Source of the DNA: Pseudomonas benzenivorans
GTDB lineage: Bacteria; Pseudomonadota; Gammaproteobacteria; Pseudomonadales; Pseudomonadaceae
Assembly (NCBI RefSeq): GCF_900100495.1
Contig: NZ_FNCT01000001.1
Coordinates: 124,001-188,000, forward strand
Length of the DNA stretch: 64,000 bases
Direction: 5' to 3'
Shown here in pieces: positions 25,936-38,233 of the stretch. The stretch's first letter is position 1. Each line of letters opens with the position of its first letter. Below the pieces are notes generated by a model, which saw nothing but the letters and a program-made list of their open reading frames with translations, was not told where the DNA came from and did no database searches. A program made the translations under genes and the position numbers.

Positions 25936-28554
25936 ATGAACAGCATGAATAGCCAATACCGCAAGCCGCTGGCCGGCACCGTGCTGGACTACTTTGACAC
26001 CCGCGAAGCGGTCGATGCCATCGCCCCCGGCGCCTACGCCAAGCTGCCCTATACCTCCCGGGTGCTGGCCGAGCAGCTGGTGCGTCGCTGCGAGCCGGAC
26101 GCGCTGACCGATTCGCTCAAGCAGCTGATCGAGCGCAAGCGTGATCTGGATTTCCCCTGGTATCCGGCCCGCGTGGTCTGCCACGACATCCTTGGCCAGA
26201 CCGCGCTGGTCGACCTGGCTGGCCTGCGTGACGCCATCGCCGAGAAGGGTGGGGACCCGTCCAAGGTCAACCCGGTCGTGCCGACCCAGCTGATCGTCGA
26301 CCACTCCCTGGCCGTGGAAGCCCCGGGCTTCGACCCGGATGCTTTTGCGAAGAACCGCGCCATCGAAGACCGTCGCAACGAGGACCGTTTCCACTTTATC
26401 GAGTGGACCAAGACCGCGTTCAAGAACGTCGACGTGATCCCGGCCGGGAACGGCATCATGCACCAGATCAACCTGGAGAAGATGAGCCCGGTGATTCAGG
26501 CCCGTGGCGGCGTAGCCTTCCCCGACACCTGCGTGGGGACCGACTCGCACACCCCGCACGTCGATGCCCTGGGCGTGATCGCCATCGGCGTCGGTGGCCT
26601 GGAAGCGGAAACCGTGATGCTCGGCCTGCCGTCGATGATGCGCCTGCCCGATATCGTCGGCGTCAAGCTGACCGGCAAGCGCCAACCCGGCATCACTGCC
26701 ACCGACATCGTTCTGGCCATCACCGAGTTCCTGCGCAAGGAGCGCGTCGTCGGCGCTTATGTCGAGTTCTTCGGCGAAGGTGCCGACAGCCTGTCGATCG
26801 GCGACCGCGCGACCATCTCCAACATGTGCCCGGAATACGGCGCCACGGCCTCGATGTTCTACATCGACCAGCAGACCATCGACTACCTCAAGCTGACCGG
26901 TCGCGAGCCGGAGCAGGTGGCCCTGGTCGAGAACTACGCCAAGCTCACCGGCCTGTGGGCCGATGCACTGGTCACCGCCGAGTACGAGCGCGTGCTCGAA
27001 TTCGACCTGTCCACCGTGGTGCGCAACATGGCGGGCCCGTCCAACCCGCACAAGCGTCTTCCGACCTCGGCGCTGCATGAGCGCGGCATCGCCGACGAAG
27101 CCAAGCTGGCCTCCGGCAAGGTCGAGGAAGCCGAAGGCCTGCTGCCGGATGGCGCGGTGATCATCGCTGCCATCACCAGCTGCACCAACACTTCCAACCC
27201 GCGTAACGTGGTGGCCGCCGGTCTGCTGGCGAAGAAGGCCAACGCCCTCGGCCTGCTGCGCAAGCCCTGGGTCAAGACCTCGTTTGCCCCGGGCTCCAAG
27301 GTGGCCAAGCTGTACCTGGAGGACGCCGGTTTGCTGAGCGAGCTGGAACAGCTCGGCTTCGGCATCGTCGGCTACGCCTGCACCACCTGTAACGGCATGT
27401 CCGGTGCGCTGGACCCGGTGATCCAGCAGGAAATCATCGACCGCGACCTGTACGCCACCGCCGTGCTGTCTGGCAACCGCAACTTCGACGGGCGTATCCA
27501 TCCCTACGCCAAGCAGGCCTTCCTGGCCTCGCCGCCGCTGGTGGTGGCCTACGCCATCGCCGGTACCGTGCGCTTCGATATCGAGCAGGACGTGCTGGGC
27601 ACCGACAAGAACGGCAACCTGATCACCCTGAAAGATCTGTGGCCGAGCGATGAAGAGATCGACGCCATAGTTGCTGCCAGCGTGAAGCCGGAGCAGTTCA
27701 AGCAGATCTACATCCCGATGTTCGATCTGGGCACTATTCAGGAAGCCGAAAGCCCGCTGTACGACTGGCGCCCGATGTCCACCTACATCCGTCGTCCGCC
27801 GTACTGGGAAGGCGCACTGGCAGGCGAGCGCACCCTCAAGGGCATGCGCCCGCTGGCGATCCTGCCGGACAACATCACCACCGACCACCTGTCGCCGTCC
27901 AACGCCATCCTGCTGGACAGCGCCGCCGGTGAGTACCTGCACAAAATGGGCTTGCCGGAGGAGGACTTCAACTCCTACGCGACCCACCGCGGCGACCACC
28001 TGACCGCCCAGCGCGCCACCTTCGCCAACCCGCAGCTGGTCAACGAAATGGCCGTGGTCGATGGCGTGGTGAAGAAGGGTTCGCTGGCCCGCGTCGAGCC
28101 AGAAGGCAAGGTCATGCGCATGTGGGAAGCGATCGAAACCTACATGAACCGCAAGCAGAACCTGATCATCGTCGCCGGTGCCGACTACGGTCAGGGCTCC
28201 TCGCGTGACTGGGCGGCCAAGGGCGTGCGCCTGGCTGGCGTGGAAGTGATCGTGGCCGAGGGCTTCGAGCGCATCCACCGGACCAACCTGGTGGGCATGG
28301 GCGTGCTGCCGGTCGAGTTCAAGCCGGGCACCACCCGCCTGACCCTCGGCCTCGACGGCAGCGAAACCTACGACATAGAGGGGGATGTGTCGCCGCGTTG
28401 CGAGCTGATCCTGGTCATCCATCGCCGTAACGGTGAAGTGACTCAGGTGCCGGTGACCTGCCGCCTGGACACCGCTGCCGAGGTCCATGTGTACAAGGCC
28501 GGTGGCGTACTGCAGCGCTTCGCTCAGGACTTCCTCGAAGGCGCCATCGCCTGA
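25936..28554 (+). CDS. acnD: Fe/S-dependent 2-methylisocitrate dehydratase AcnD
   Basis: The 872-residue aconitase-like enzyme dehydrates 2-methylcitrate to 2-methylaconitate. It has [4Fe-4S] cysteines in AAITSCTNTSNPRNV and YACTTCNGMSG, the substrate region GTDSHTPHVDALGV, and the C-terminal swivel domain motif GADYGQGSSRDWAAKG. It begins two bases after the prpC stop (an upstream open extension is discarded). AcnD needs PrpF to reach the right isomer, and prpF follows. Confidence 0.95.
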   Translation: MNSMNSQYRKPLAGTVLDYFDTREAVDAIAPGAYAKLPYTSRVLAEQLVRRCEPDALTDSLKQLIERKRDLDFPWYPARVVCHDILGQTALVDLAGLRDAIAEKGGDPSKVNPVVPTQLIVDHSLAVEAPGFDPDAFAKNRAIEDRRNEDRFHFIEWTKTAFKNVDVIPAGNGIMHQINLEKMSPVIQARGGVAFPDTCVGTDSHTPHVDALGVIAIGVGGLEAETVMLGLPSMMRLPDIVGVKLTGKRQPGITATDIVLAITEFLRKERVVGAYVEFFGEGADSLSIGDRATISNMCPEYGATASMFYIDQQTIDYLKLTGREPEQVALVENYAKLTGLWADALVTAEYERVLEFDLSTVVRNMAGPSNPHKRLPTSALHERGIADEAKLASGKVEEAEGLLPDGAVIIAAITSCTNTSNPRNVVAAGLLAKKANALGLLRKPWVKTSFAPGSKVAKLYLEDAGLLSELEQLGFGIVGYACTTCNGMSGALDPVIQQEIIDRDLYATAVLSGNRNFDGRIHPYAKQAFLASPPLVVAYAIAGTVRFDIEQDVLGTDKNGNLITLKDLWPSDEEIDAIVAASVKPEQFKQIYIPMFDLGTIQEAESPLYDWRPMSTYIRRPPYWEGALAGERTLKGMRPLAILPDNITTDHLSPSNAILLDSAAGEYLHKMGLPEEDFNSYATHRGDHLTAQRATFANPQLVNEMAVVDGVVKKGSLARVEPEGKVMRMWEAIETYMNRKQNLIIVAGADYGQGSSRDWAAKGVRLAGVEVIVAEGFERIHRTNLVGMGVLPVEFKPGTTRLTLGLDGSETYDIEGDVSPRCELILVIHRRNGEVTQVPVTCRLDTAAEVHVYKAGGVLQRFAQDFLEGAIA

Positions 28555-28556
28555 TT

Positions 28557-28633
28557 CCGTAGGGTGGATGGCGCTTTCCCATCCACCGTTCGCGCACCGA
28601 TGGTGGATCGGTGAAGCGTGATCCACCCTACGG
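28557..28633. repeat. REPIN-like palindrome, acnD/prpF junction
   Basis: The element begins CCGTAGGGTGGAT and ends ATCCACCCTACGG, with internal ATCCACCG / CGATGGTGGAT complementary segments. The ends carry the GTAG tetranucleotide characteristic of RAYT-mobilised REP elements. It lies between two genes of the prp operon and overlaps the 5' flank of prpF. Confidence 0.75.
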
Positions 28634-28662
28634 CAATTTCACTCTTCAGCCAGGACCAAGCC

Positions 28663-29862
28663 ATGGCTCATCCATCCCAGATCAGAATCCCTGCCACCTA
28701 TATGCGTGGCGGTACCAGCAAGGGTGTGTTCTTCCGCCTGCAAGACCTGCCCGAGCGCTGCCAGGCGCCGGGCGAGGCGCGCGACCGCCTGTTCATGCGC
28801 GTGATCGGCAGCCCCGATCCCTATTCGGCGCATATCGACGGCATGGGCGGCGCCACCTCCAGCACCAGCAAGTGCGTGATCCTGGCAAAGAGCAGCGTGC
28901 CCGAGCACGATGTGGACTACCTCTATGGCCAGGTCTCGATCGACAAGGCCTTCGTCGACTGGAGCGGCAACTGCGGCAACCTGTCCACCGCCGCCGGCGC
29001 CTTCGCCATCCACGCCGGGCTGGTCGATCCGGCGCGCATTCCGCAGAACGGTACCTGCGTGGTGCGTATCTGGCAGGCCAACATCAACAAGACCATCATC
29101 GCCCATGTGCCGGTGAGCAACGGCCAGGTGCAGGAAACCGGCGACTTCGAGCTGGACGGCGTGACCTTCCCAGCGGCCGAGATCGTGCTGGAGTTCCTCG
29201 ATCCGTCCGATGACGGCGAGGAGGGCGGCTCGATGTTTCCCACCGGCAACCTGGTCGACGATCTCGAGGTGCCCGCTGATGTTGTAGCGAGCGGTACGCT
29301 CAAGGCGACCATGATCACCGCCGGCATCCCCACCGTGTTCGTCAATGCCGAGGATATCGGCTACACCGGCAGCGAATTGCGCGAGGCGATCAACGGCGAC
29401 GCCAAGGTGCTGGAGAAGTTCGAGCAAATCCGCATAGCCGGGGCCCTGCGCATGGGGCTGATCAAGACGCCGGAAGAGGCGGCCAAGCGTCAGCACACGC
29501 CGAAGATCGCCTTCGTCGCGCCGCCCAGGGACTACCTCGCCTCCAGCGGCAAGACGATCGCCGCCGGCGAGGTCGACCTGCTGGTGCGCGCGCTGTCCAT
29601 GGGCAAGCTGCACCACGCCATGATGGGTACGGCCGCGGTGGCCATCGGCACGGCCGCGGCGATCCCCGGCACCCTGGTCAATCTCGCCGCCGGCGGTGGT
29701 GAACGCAGTGCGGTGCGCTTCGGTCATCCCTCGGGCACCCTGCGGGTCGGCGCCGAAGCCACTCGGGTCGACGGCAACTGGACGGTGACCAAGGCGATCA
29801 TGAGCCGCAGCGCCCGGGTGCTGATGGAGGGTTGGGTGCGCGTGCCGGGTGATGCGTTCTAA
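28663..29862 (+). CDS. prpF: 2-methylaconitate cis-trans isomerase PrpF
   Basis: The 399-residue protein of the PrpF family starts MAHPSQIRIPATYMRGGTSK; MRGGTSKG is the conserved N-terminal motif, and DGMGGATSSTSKC and WSGNCGNLSTAAG follow, with the family cysteines. It isomerises the AcnD product so that it can be hydrated to methylisocitrate. The frame extends to 28618 inside the REP-like repeat; the ATG at 28663 fits the family length. Confidence 0.95.
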   Translation: MAHPSQIRIPATYMRGGTSKGVFFRLQDLPERCQAPGEARDRLFMRVIGSPDPYSAHIDGMGGATSSTSKCVILAKSSVPEHDVDYLYGQVSIDKAFVDWSGNCGNLSTAAGAFAIHAGLVDPARIPQNGTCVVRIWQANINKTIIAHVPVSNGQVQETGDFELDGVTFPAAEIVLEFLDPSDDGEEGGSMFPTGNLVDDLEVPADVVASGTLKATMITAGIPTVFVNAEDIGYTGSELREAINGDAKVLEKFEQIRIAGALRMGLIKTPEEAAKRQHTPKIAFVAPPRDYLASSGKTIAAGEVDLLVRALSMGKLHHAMMGTAAVAIGTAAAIPGTLVNLAAGGGERSAVRFGHPSGTLRVGAEATRVDGNWTVTKAIMSRSARVLMEGWVRVPGDAF

Positions 29863-29901
29863 GCCTGGCCGCCTGTTTGCCGTCTTGGCGTCGTGAAAAC
29901 C

Positions 29902-29963
29902 TGTAGGAGCACGCCATGCGTGCGATTCGCGGGCATGGGACTGGGCGTCTCCCCGCTCCTACA
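29902..29963. repeat. REP-type palindrome, prpF/prpD junction
   Basis: TGTAGGAGC at the left end and GCTCCTACA at the right end form a perfect 9-bp terminal stem around about 44 bases that include ATTCGCGGGCATGG. The same ends and core recur at 60279-60348. GTAG ends indicate a RAYT-type REP. Confidence 0.75.
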
Positions 29964-30035
29964 CTTCATGTGGGGGTCACGAACGGGACGCCGTGGCCGA
30001 ATTCACCTGCCTGCCATCCAGGGGGGGATTGAACC

Positions 30036-31520
30036 ATGAGCGCCAATGTTGACCTGAACACCCGTCCCGACTACGACCAGGTCCTGCAGGACATCGCCGA
30101 CTACGTGCTGGGCTACCGGGTCGAGTCCGCCGAGGCCCTGGATACCGCGCGCAACTGCCTGCTCGACAGCCTCGGCTGCGGTCTGCTGGCCCTGCGCTTC
30201 CCCGAGTGCACCAAGCACCTCGGGCCGCTGGTCGAGGGCACCGTGGTGCCGCACGGCGCGCGCGTGCCGGGCACCAGCTTTCGCCTGGACCCGGTCAAGG
30301 CGGCCTGGGACATCGGCTGCTGCGTGCGTTGGCTGGACTACAACGACACCTGGCTGGCGGCCGAGTGGGGCCACCCGTCGGACAACCTCGGCGGCATCCT
30401 CGCCGTCGCCGACCATCTGTCGCAGCGGCGCGTCTCCCAGGGCGATGCGCCGCTGCGCATGCGCGCCGTGCTCGAGGCGATGATCATGGCCCACGAGATC
30501 CAGGGCGTGTTTGCCCTGGAGAACTCCTTCAACCGTGTCGGCCTGGATCACGTCATGCTGGTGAAAGTGGCGTCCACCGCCGTCTGCGCCAAGCTGATGG
30601 GCGCCAGCCGCGAGCAGCTGCTCTCCGCACTGTCGCACGCCTTCGTCGACGGCCAGGCGCTGCGTACCTACCGTCACGCACCGAACGCCGGCTCGCGCAA
30701 GTCCTGGGCCGCCGGCGACGCCAGCAGCCGCGGCGTGCGCCTGGCCGACATCGCCATGCGCGGCGAGATGGGCATCCCCGGCGTGCTCAGCGCGCCACAG
30801 TGGGGCTTCTACGACGTGTCGTTCAGCCACAGCAACCAGGACCTGGCGTTGAAGCCGGCGGAGCAGCGCCAGTTCAGCTTCGCGCAGGGCTTCGGCAGCT
30901 ATGTGATGGAGAATGTGCTGTTCAAGATCAGCTTCCCGGCCGAATTCCATGCGCAGACCGCTTGCGAAGCCGCGGTGATCCTGCACCCGCAGGTCAAGGA
31001 CCGCCTGCATGAGATCGCCAGGATCGTCATCAGCACTCAGGAGTCGGCGATCCGCATCATCTCCAAGGTGGGGCCGTTGGCCAATCCGGCCGACCGCGAC
31101 CACTGCCTCCAGTACATGACTGCCGTACCGCTGGCCTTCGGCAAGCTGGTGGCCGAGCACTACGAGGATGAATTCCACGCCGCCCAGCCGATCATCGACG
31201 AGCTGCGCAGGAAGATGGAGGTCGTCGAGGACGCGCGCTACAGCCGCGAATACCTGGAAGCCGACAAGCGTTCGATCGCCAACGCCGTGCAGGTGTTCTT
31301 CGCCGACGGCAGCGCCACCGAGAAGGTCGAAGTGGAATACCCGATCGGCCACCGGCGGCGCCGCGCCAAAGGCATCCCGCTGCTGGAGGAGAAGTTCAAG
31401 GCCAGCCTGGCGACCCGCTTCACCGGTCAGCGCAGCGTGCGGATCTTCGACCTGTGCAAGGACCAGGCAAGGCTCGAAGCCACACCGGTGCAGCGTTTCA
31501 TGGATCTGTTCGTGATCTGA
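30036..31520 (+). CDS. prpD: 2-methylcitrate dehydratase PrpD
   Basis: The 494-residue MmgE/PrpD-family enzyme dehydrates 2-methylcitrate without an iron-sulfur cluster. Conserved stretches include [36 protein letters not shown] and MILAHEIQGV-like [18 protein letters not shown]. Its presence beside acnD/prpF gives two alternative dehydratase routes in one operon; PrpD may process different isomers or residual activity. It starts 173 bp after prpF with a REP between. Confidence 0.95.
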   Translation: MSANVDLNTRPDYDQVLQDIADYVLGYRVESAEALDTARNCLLDSLGCGLLALRFPECTKHLGPLVEGTVVPHGARVPGTSFRLDPVKAAWDIGCCVRWLDYNDTWLAAEWGHPSDNLGGILAVADHLSQRRVSQGDAPLRMRAVLEAMIMAHEIQGVFALENSFNRVGLDHVMLVKVASTAVCAKLMGASREQLLSALSHAFVDGQALRTYRHAPNAGSRKSWAAGDASSRGVRLADIAMRGEMGIPGVLSAPQWGFYDVSFSHSNQDLALKPAEQRQFSFAQGFGSYVMENVLFKISFPAEFHAQTACEAAVILHPQVKDRLHEIARIVISTQESAIRIISKVGPLANPADRDHCLQYMTAVPLAFGKLVAEHYEDEFHAAQPIIDELRRKMEVVEDARYSREYLEADKRSIANAVQVFFADGSATEKVEVEYPIGHRRRRAKGIPLLEEKFKASLATRFTGQRSVRIFDLCKDQARLEATPVQRFMDLFVI

Positions 31521-31559
31521 GGAGGGCGTGTGGCGTGGGCATCAGCCCAGCTGGGGCAA

Positions 31560-31590
31560 ACGACGAAACCGGCCGTGCCGGCTTTGTCGT
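31560..31590. terminator. Probable bidirectional terminator between prpD and ppsR
   Basis: ACGACGAAACCGGC pairs with GCCGGCTTTGTCGT (one mismatch, one wobble) around a short loop, between convergent genes. T runs are short, so efficiency is uncertain. Confidence 0.55.
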
Positions 31591-31609
31591 TTCCAGGGGC
31601 TCTTGGTGT

Positions 31610-32437
31610 CTACTTCAAGCGCCGCTCGACACCTTTTTCCACGAGGATCTTGGCGGAGATCTCCTCCACCGAGAAATGCGTGGAATTGATGTAGTTGATG
31701 TTCTCGCGGCGGAACAGGTTTTCCACCTCGCGTACTTCGAACTCGCACTGCGCGTAGCTGGCGTAGCGGCTGTTGGGTTTGCGCTCGTTGCGGATCGCGG
31801 TCAGGCGATCCGGGTCGATGGTCAGGCCGAACAGCTTGTCCTTGTATTTTTTCAGTGCGGCGGGTAGTTGCAGGCGCTCCATGTCGTCTTCGGTCAGCGG
31901 GTAGTTGGCAGCGCGAATGCCGTATTGCATGGCCATGTACAAACAGGTCGGGGTCTTGCCGCAGCGTGACACCCCGACCAGGATCAGGTCGGCCTTGTCG
32001 TAATAGTGGGTGCGGGCGCCGTCGTCGTTGTCCAGGGCGAAGTTGACCGCCTCGATACGCTCCATGTAGTTGGAGTTCTGCCCGATGGAGTGGGACTTGC
32101 CCACCGAATAGGAGGAATGCGAGATCAGTTCCTGCTCCAGTGGGGCGAGGAAAGTCGAGAAGATATCGATCATGAACCCTTCGGATTGGGCCAGGACCTC
32201 GCGGATTTCCTGATTGACGATGGTGTCGAAGATGATCGGCCGGGCGCCGTCTTTCTCGGCAGCACTATTGATTTGTTGTACCATGGCGCGCGCTTTTTCC
32301 ACGCTGTCGATGTAGGGCCGCGTGAGTTTGGTGAAGCCGATGGTTTCGAATTGCGCCAACAGGCTCTGACCCAGGGTTTCGGCCGTGATGCCGGTGCCGT
32401 CGGAGATGAAAAAAGCGGTTCGTTTCATTTGCGCCAT
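31610..32437 (-). CDS. ppsR: PEP synthase regulatory protein (bifunctional kinase/pyrophosphorylase)
   Basis: The 275-residue DUF299 protein inactivates PEP synthase by ADP-dependent phosphorylation of a threonine and reactivates it by Pi-dependent dephosphorylation. Signatures are [15 protein letters not shown] at the N-terminus and the P-loop [15 protein letters not shown] (residues about 150-165). It diverges from ppsA, its target, across 170 bp. A start three residues later (MKRTAFF) is also possible. Confidence 0.95.
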   Translation of the reverse strand: MAQMKRTAFFISDGTGITAETLGQSLLAQFETIGFTKLTRPYIDSVEKARAMVQQINSAAEKDGARPIIFDTIVNQEIREVLAQSEGFMIDIFSTFLAPLEQELISHSSYSVGKSHSIGQNSNYMERIEAVNFALDNDDGARTHYYDKADLILVGVSRCGKTPTCLYMAMQYGIRAANYPLTEDDMERLQLPAALKKYKDKLFGLTIDPDRLTAIRNERKPNSRYASYAQCEFEVREVENLFRRENINYINSTHFSVEEISAKILVEKGVERRLK

Positions 32438-32607
32438 GGGCCTTAAGCTGGGGATGATTCTTGGCTATCATAGGCCCGCTTTTGCTGGCTCTAATTGGCC
32501 AGCATTGTTACTTATTTTCCAGGGCCAGGCCACAATCGTGCGGATTCGTTCCAGCGAGTTTCCCCAGCCCCTTGAGCTTTTCCAACACCATAAGTGGAGA
32601 GATCACC

Positions 32608-34980
<2,373 letters not shown>

Positions 34981-35003
34981 TCGGCCCTTAACCACCTTGA
35001 ACG

Positions 35004-35029
35004 AGGGCGGGTTATCCCGCCCTTTTTTT
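35004..35029 (+). terminator. Intrinsic terminator of ppsA
   Basis: AGGGCGGG-TTAT-CCCGCCCT followed by a run of T residues, 23 bp after the ppsA stop. Confidence 0.9.
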
Positions 35030-35043
35030 GTGTCAGAGCGAAG

Positions 35044-36063
35044 ATGCAAAGTAGCAGTGAGCTTTTTCCCGTCGCCTTGATCAGCGCGGAATTTCGTGGC
35101 GATTTGAGCGAGGACGTCTATCGCCTCAAGCCCGGCAACAGCCCGGATGCCAGTGTCGAGTTGGCGCTGACCCGCCTGGGGCGGGCCGGCCAGGAGAACC
35201 GGCGCGGTGTCCCGGTCATCCTGTTGCCCGGGAGCTTCTCCAATCGGCGTTTCTGGTATTCGCCCAAAGGTATCGGGCTCGGCCCGTATCTGGCGCGTGT
35301 CGGCTTCGATGTATGGATCGCCGAAATGCGCGGACACGGCCTGTCGCCGCGCAATCGGGCCTACCGGCACAACAAGGTCAGCGACTATGTGCGCTACGAC
35401 TTGCCGGCGATTGCCGCTTTCGTCTTCGAGCAAAATCCGCAACCGGCGCACTGGCTGGGACACTCGCTGGGCGGGATTACCTTGGCCGGGGCGCTCGGCG
35501 GGCATTATCTCGACGAGGACAAGGTGGCATCGGCGGCGCTGTTCGGCAGCCAGATCAGCCGCACCTACTGGCCGCTGAAGGTGCCACCGGTGGAGTGGGG
35601 CGGGCGTTTGCTGCTCAAGCGTTTCGCCCTGTTGTCCGGCTCGCGGCTCAAGCGTGGCCCGGAAGACGAACCCATTGGTCTGGCCCTGGAGAGCCTGCGT
35701 TGGCATGGCCTGTTCGGCCGCTTTGGCGATCAGCAGCGCGATTGGTGGGCCGGTTTGGCCGAGGTGCGGGTGCCGGTCATGGCGGTCGCTGCGGTCGGCG
35801 ACCGGCAAGACCCGGCATGGGCGTGCCGCAAGTTGCTCGAGCAGTTCGGCTCTCTGGTGAGTGAGTTTGTTTGCCTGGGCAAGAGGAACGGCTTCTCCAG
35901 CGATTTCGGGCATGTCGAGATGCTGGTCAGCAAAGAGGCGCAGCGCGAGGTGTGGCCGCTGGTCGAGCAATGGCTGCGCAACCATCCGCTGTCGGTCGGC
36001 GTTGCTGAAGGTGCCGTGCTTGAGCGGCAGATGGGCATACCATCGCAGCGCTCGCCCGGCTAA
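35044..36063 (+). CDS. Alpha/beta-fold hydrolase
   Basis: The 339-residue protein has an alpha/beta-hydrolase core: an oxyanion-type strand VILLPGSFSNRRFW, the nucleophile elbow HWLGHSLGGITLAG, a candidate acid in VGDRQDPAW and a histidine in DFGHVEML near the C-terminus. There is no signal peptide. It begins 63 bp after ppsA, downstream of the terminator. Esterase or lipase activity is likely; the substrate is unknown. Confidence 0.85.
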   Translation: MQSSSELFPVALISAEFRGDLSEDVYRLKPGNSPDASVELALTRLGRAGQENRRGVPVILLPGSFSNRRFWYSPKGIGLGPYLARVGFDVWIAEMRGHGLSPRNRAYRHNKVSDYVRYDLPAIAAFVFEQNPQPAHWLGHSLGGITLAGALGGHYLDEDKVASAALFGSQISRTYWPLKVPPVEWGGRLLLKRFALLSGSRLKRGPEDEPIGLALESLRWHGLFGRFGDQQRDWWAGLAEVRVPVMAVAAVGDRQDPAWACRKLLEQFGSLVSEFVCLGKRNGFSSDFGHVEMLVSKEAQREVWPLVEQWLRNHPLSVGVAEGAVLERQMGIPSQRSPG

Positions 36064-36115
36064 GATGTGACGCTGAGCGGTTTGCCAGTCATTTTGCGCG
36101 GTCGGCGGAGATGCG

Positions 36116-36381
36116 ATGTTCGTTGCCCTGGAGCGATTGCTGAGCCTGGACGAGGGCTATCGCCGGGTCTTCCGGGTGCAGGAACGCAGCCTGCTGCTGA
36201 TGGTCGTAAGGGGACGCACGCTGCTGTTGGAAAATCGTTGCCCACACCAGGGGCGTCCTTGCACAACGCCACTCTGGCCGGTACGGCGCTGCGTTGCGCG
36301 CGCCACGGCGCGGAGTTCGATCTGGCCAGCGGGCGAGCGCTGACCGCCCCTTGCGCCGATCGTGTCGGTATCGACCGGTAA
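36116..36381 (+). pseudogene. Rieske [2Fe-2S] ferredoxin-like gene broken by a frameshift
   Basis: Frame 2 from the ATG at 36116 reads MFVALERLLSLDEGYRRVFR through ENRCPHQGRP, the first Rieske half-site (CxH). From about 36259 the continuation is in another frame: LHNATLAGTALRCARHGAEF, containing CARHGAEF-DL, the second half-site, ending at a TAA at 36379-36381. One base appears missing near 36257-36259 (CGT-CC-TTG). Joined, this would be an 88-residue Rieske domain. It is either a recent pseudogene or a sequencing/assembly error; the flanking sequence is otherwise intact. Confidence 0.75.
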
Positions 36382-36415
36382 ACCCCGATTCCCAATGCCT
36401 GAAAGGAGCTTTGCC

Positions 36416-36904
36416 ATGCACTACATCACGCCTGATCTGTGCGACGCCTACCCGGAGCTGGTGCAGGTCGTCGAACCGATGTTCAGCAATTTCGGGGGGC
36501 GCGACTCCTTTGGCGGCGAGATCGTCACGATCAAGTGCTTCGAGGACAACTCGCTGGTCAAGGAGCAAGTCGAGCAACCGGGCAAAGGCAAGGTGATGGT
36601 GGTCGATGGCGGCGCCTCGCTGCGCCGCGCCTTGCTTGGCGACATGCTCGCGGAGAAAGCGGCGAAGAACGGCTGGGAAGGCATCGTGGTGTATGGCTGT
36701 GTGCGCGACGTGGACGTGCTGGCGCAGACCGATCTCGGCGTGCAGGCGCTGGCCAGTCACCCGATGAAAACCGACAAGCGCGGCATCGGCGACCTCAATG
36801 TGGTGGTGACCTTCGGCGGGGTGACCTTCCGCCCGGGCGAATACCTGTATGCCGACAATAACGGCATCATCGTCTCGCCCAGCGCGCTGAAGATGCCGGA
36901 ATAA
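36416..36904 (+). CDS. rraA: Ribonuclease E activity regulator RraA
   Basis: The 162-residue protein ([20 protein letters not shown]) has the RraA/menG-like fold with [21 protein letters not shown] and the glycine-rich [12 protein letters not shown]. RraA binds and inhibits RNase E; homologues also act as class II 4-hydroxy-4-methyl-2-oxoglutarate aldolases. A good GAAAGGAG site precedes the ATG at 36416, so upstream in-frame starts are discarded. Confidence 0.92.
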   Translation: MHYITPDLCDAYPELVQVVEPMFSNFGGRDSFGGEIVTIKCFEDNSLVKEQVEQPGKGKVMVVDGGASLRRALLGDMLAEKAAKNGWEGIVVYGCVRDVDVLAQTDLGVQALASHPMKTDKRGIGDLNVVVTFGGVTFRPGEYLYADNNGIIVSPSALKMPE

Positions 36905-36936
36905 GTAGCGGCCCGGATTGTCGCTCAGGAGTAGGG

Positions 36937-37932
36937 ATGCACGAGGAAGACAACGCGCAGTGGGGCTTGGTGCACTCTTTTGTCCTGGACGGCCAGGGTG
37001 GGGCGCGCTCGATCGCTCAGGCGCAACTGGCCAGCCTCGAGCTGGCCGAGCAGGAAAGCCTGTGGTTGCACTGGGATCGCAGTCATCCGCAGACCCAGCA
37101 CTGGCTGCGCCGCGAGAGCAGCTTGAGCGAGTTCGCCTGCGATCTGTTGCTGGAGGAGAACACCCGGCCGCGCCTGCTGTCGCTGGATGATGACGCGCTG
37201 TTGCTGTTTCTGCGCGGGGTCAACCTCAACCCTGGGGCGGAACCCGAGGACATGGTGTCGGTGCGCATCTTCGCCGATGCCCGGCGGATCATTTCCTTGC
37301 GCCTGCGGCCGTTGCGCGCAACCGAGAAGCTGATTGCGGACCTGGAGGCCGGCTGCGGGCCGAAAACCGCGTCCGAGCTGATCCTGAGCCTGGCGCATTA
37401 CCTGACCGACAGGGTCGACGCCCTGGTAGACGAGCTGTCCGAACGGGTCGACGAGCAGGAGGAGCGGGTCGATACCGATGAGCGCGCGGTGCCGGAGCAT
37501 GCCCAGTTGCTGCAAGTGCGTCGGCGCGCTGCCGGCCTGCGACGGTTCCTGGCGCCGCAGAGCGAGATCTATGCGCAGCTGACGCGCAAGCAGCTGCCGT
37601 GGTTCCTCGCCGACGACCCGGGCTATTGGAACGAGTTGCACAACCGCCTGACCCGCTACCTGGAAGAGCTGGAGCTCAGCCGTGAGCGGGTCAGCCTGCT
37701 GCTCGAGGCGGAAAACCGGCGCATGGATCAGCGGATGAACCGCATCATGTACCGCTTCGCCATCATCACCGGGGTGTTTTTGCCCATGAGCTTTCTCACC
37801 GGCTTGCTGGGCATCAACGTCGGCGGCATCCCCGGCGCTGAGAATCCCTACGGCTTCCTGGTCGCATGCTTGATCATGCTGGCCGTGGCCCTCGGCCAAT
37901 GGTGGTTGCTGCGCCGTTTGCGCTGGGCCTGA
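36937..37932 (+). CDS. cmaX: CorA-family zinc transporter-like protein CmaX
   Basis: The 331-residue CorA/ZntB-like inner membrane protein has a long cytoplasmic N-terminal domain with acidic helices, then two C-terminal transmembrane helices. Between them is the pore signature GIN (FLTGLLGINVGGIPG) in place of the GMN of magnesium channels, as in ZntB-type zinc transporters. It heads the cmaX-crfX-cmpX-sigX-oprF cluster, co-expressed in cell-envelope stress in Pseudomonas. Confidence 0.9.
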   Translation: MHEEDNAQWGLVHSFVLDGQGGARSIAQAQLASLELAEQESLWLHWDRSHPQTQHWLRRESSLSEFACDLLLEENTRPRLLSLDDDALLLFLRGVNLNPGAEPEDMVSVRIFADARRIISLRLRPLRATEKLIADLEAGCGPKTASELILSLAHYLTDRVDALVDELSERVDEQEERVDTDERAVPEHAQLLQVRRRAAGLRRFLAPQSEIYAQLTRKQLPWFLADDPGYWNELHNRLTRYLEELELSRERVSLLLEAENRRMDQRMNRIMYRFAIITGVFLPMSFLTGLLGINVGGIPGAENPYGFLVACLIMLAVALGQWWLLRRLRWA

Positions 37933-37986
37933 TGTGACTTGCCGAGAGTTGGTCTCGTCTAGCCGACACATCCTGTGAGGTGCGTC

Positions 37987-38232
37987 ATGCACGATCCATT
38001 CGAAGAATCCCTGCGCGATTTGCTCAAGTCGTCCTCGTCGGATCACGACGACGATGCCTGCTTGCACCGCGTCTTGAAGACCGCCAACCGCCAAGTCGGC
38101 GCAGGCGATCTGTTCAGTTTGATGGGGCATTGGCTCGGCGCGCTGATGATTGCCCTGAATAACGGCTCGGCGCACGTCTCGCCGGTTTCTCGCCGTCACT
38201 CTTCTATTCGTTCTACTGATAAGGCTGACTGA
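37987..38232 (+). CDS. crfX: CrfX protein
   Basis: The 81-residue protein (MHDPFEESLRDLLKSSSSDH) of unknown function is recognised by sequence and position between cmaX and cmpX. A short hydrophobic stretch (GHWLGALMIAL) is present. It ends one base before the cmpX start, so translation is tightly linked. The frame opens slightly earlier (37975) but ATG 37987 fits. Confidence 0.85.
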   Translation: MHDPFEESLRDLLKSSSSDHDDDACLHRVLKTANRQVGAGDLFSLMGHWLGALMIALNNGSAHVSPVSRRHSSIRSTDKAD

Positions 38233-38233
38233 A

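Noticed and set aside
25882..28626. 914-codon minus-strand open frame
   Set aside because: Antisense to acnD; composition-driven shadow rich in H, R, G, D and V.
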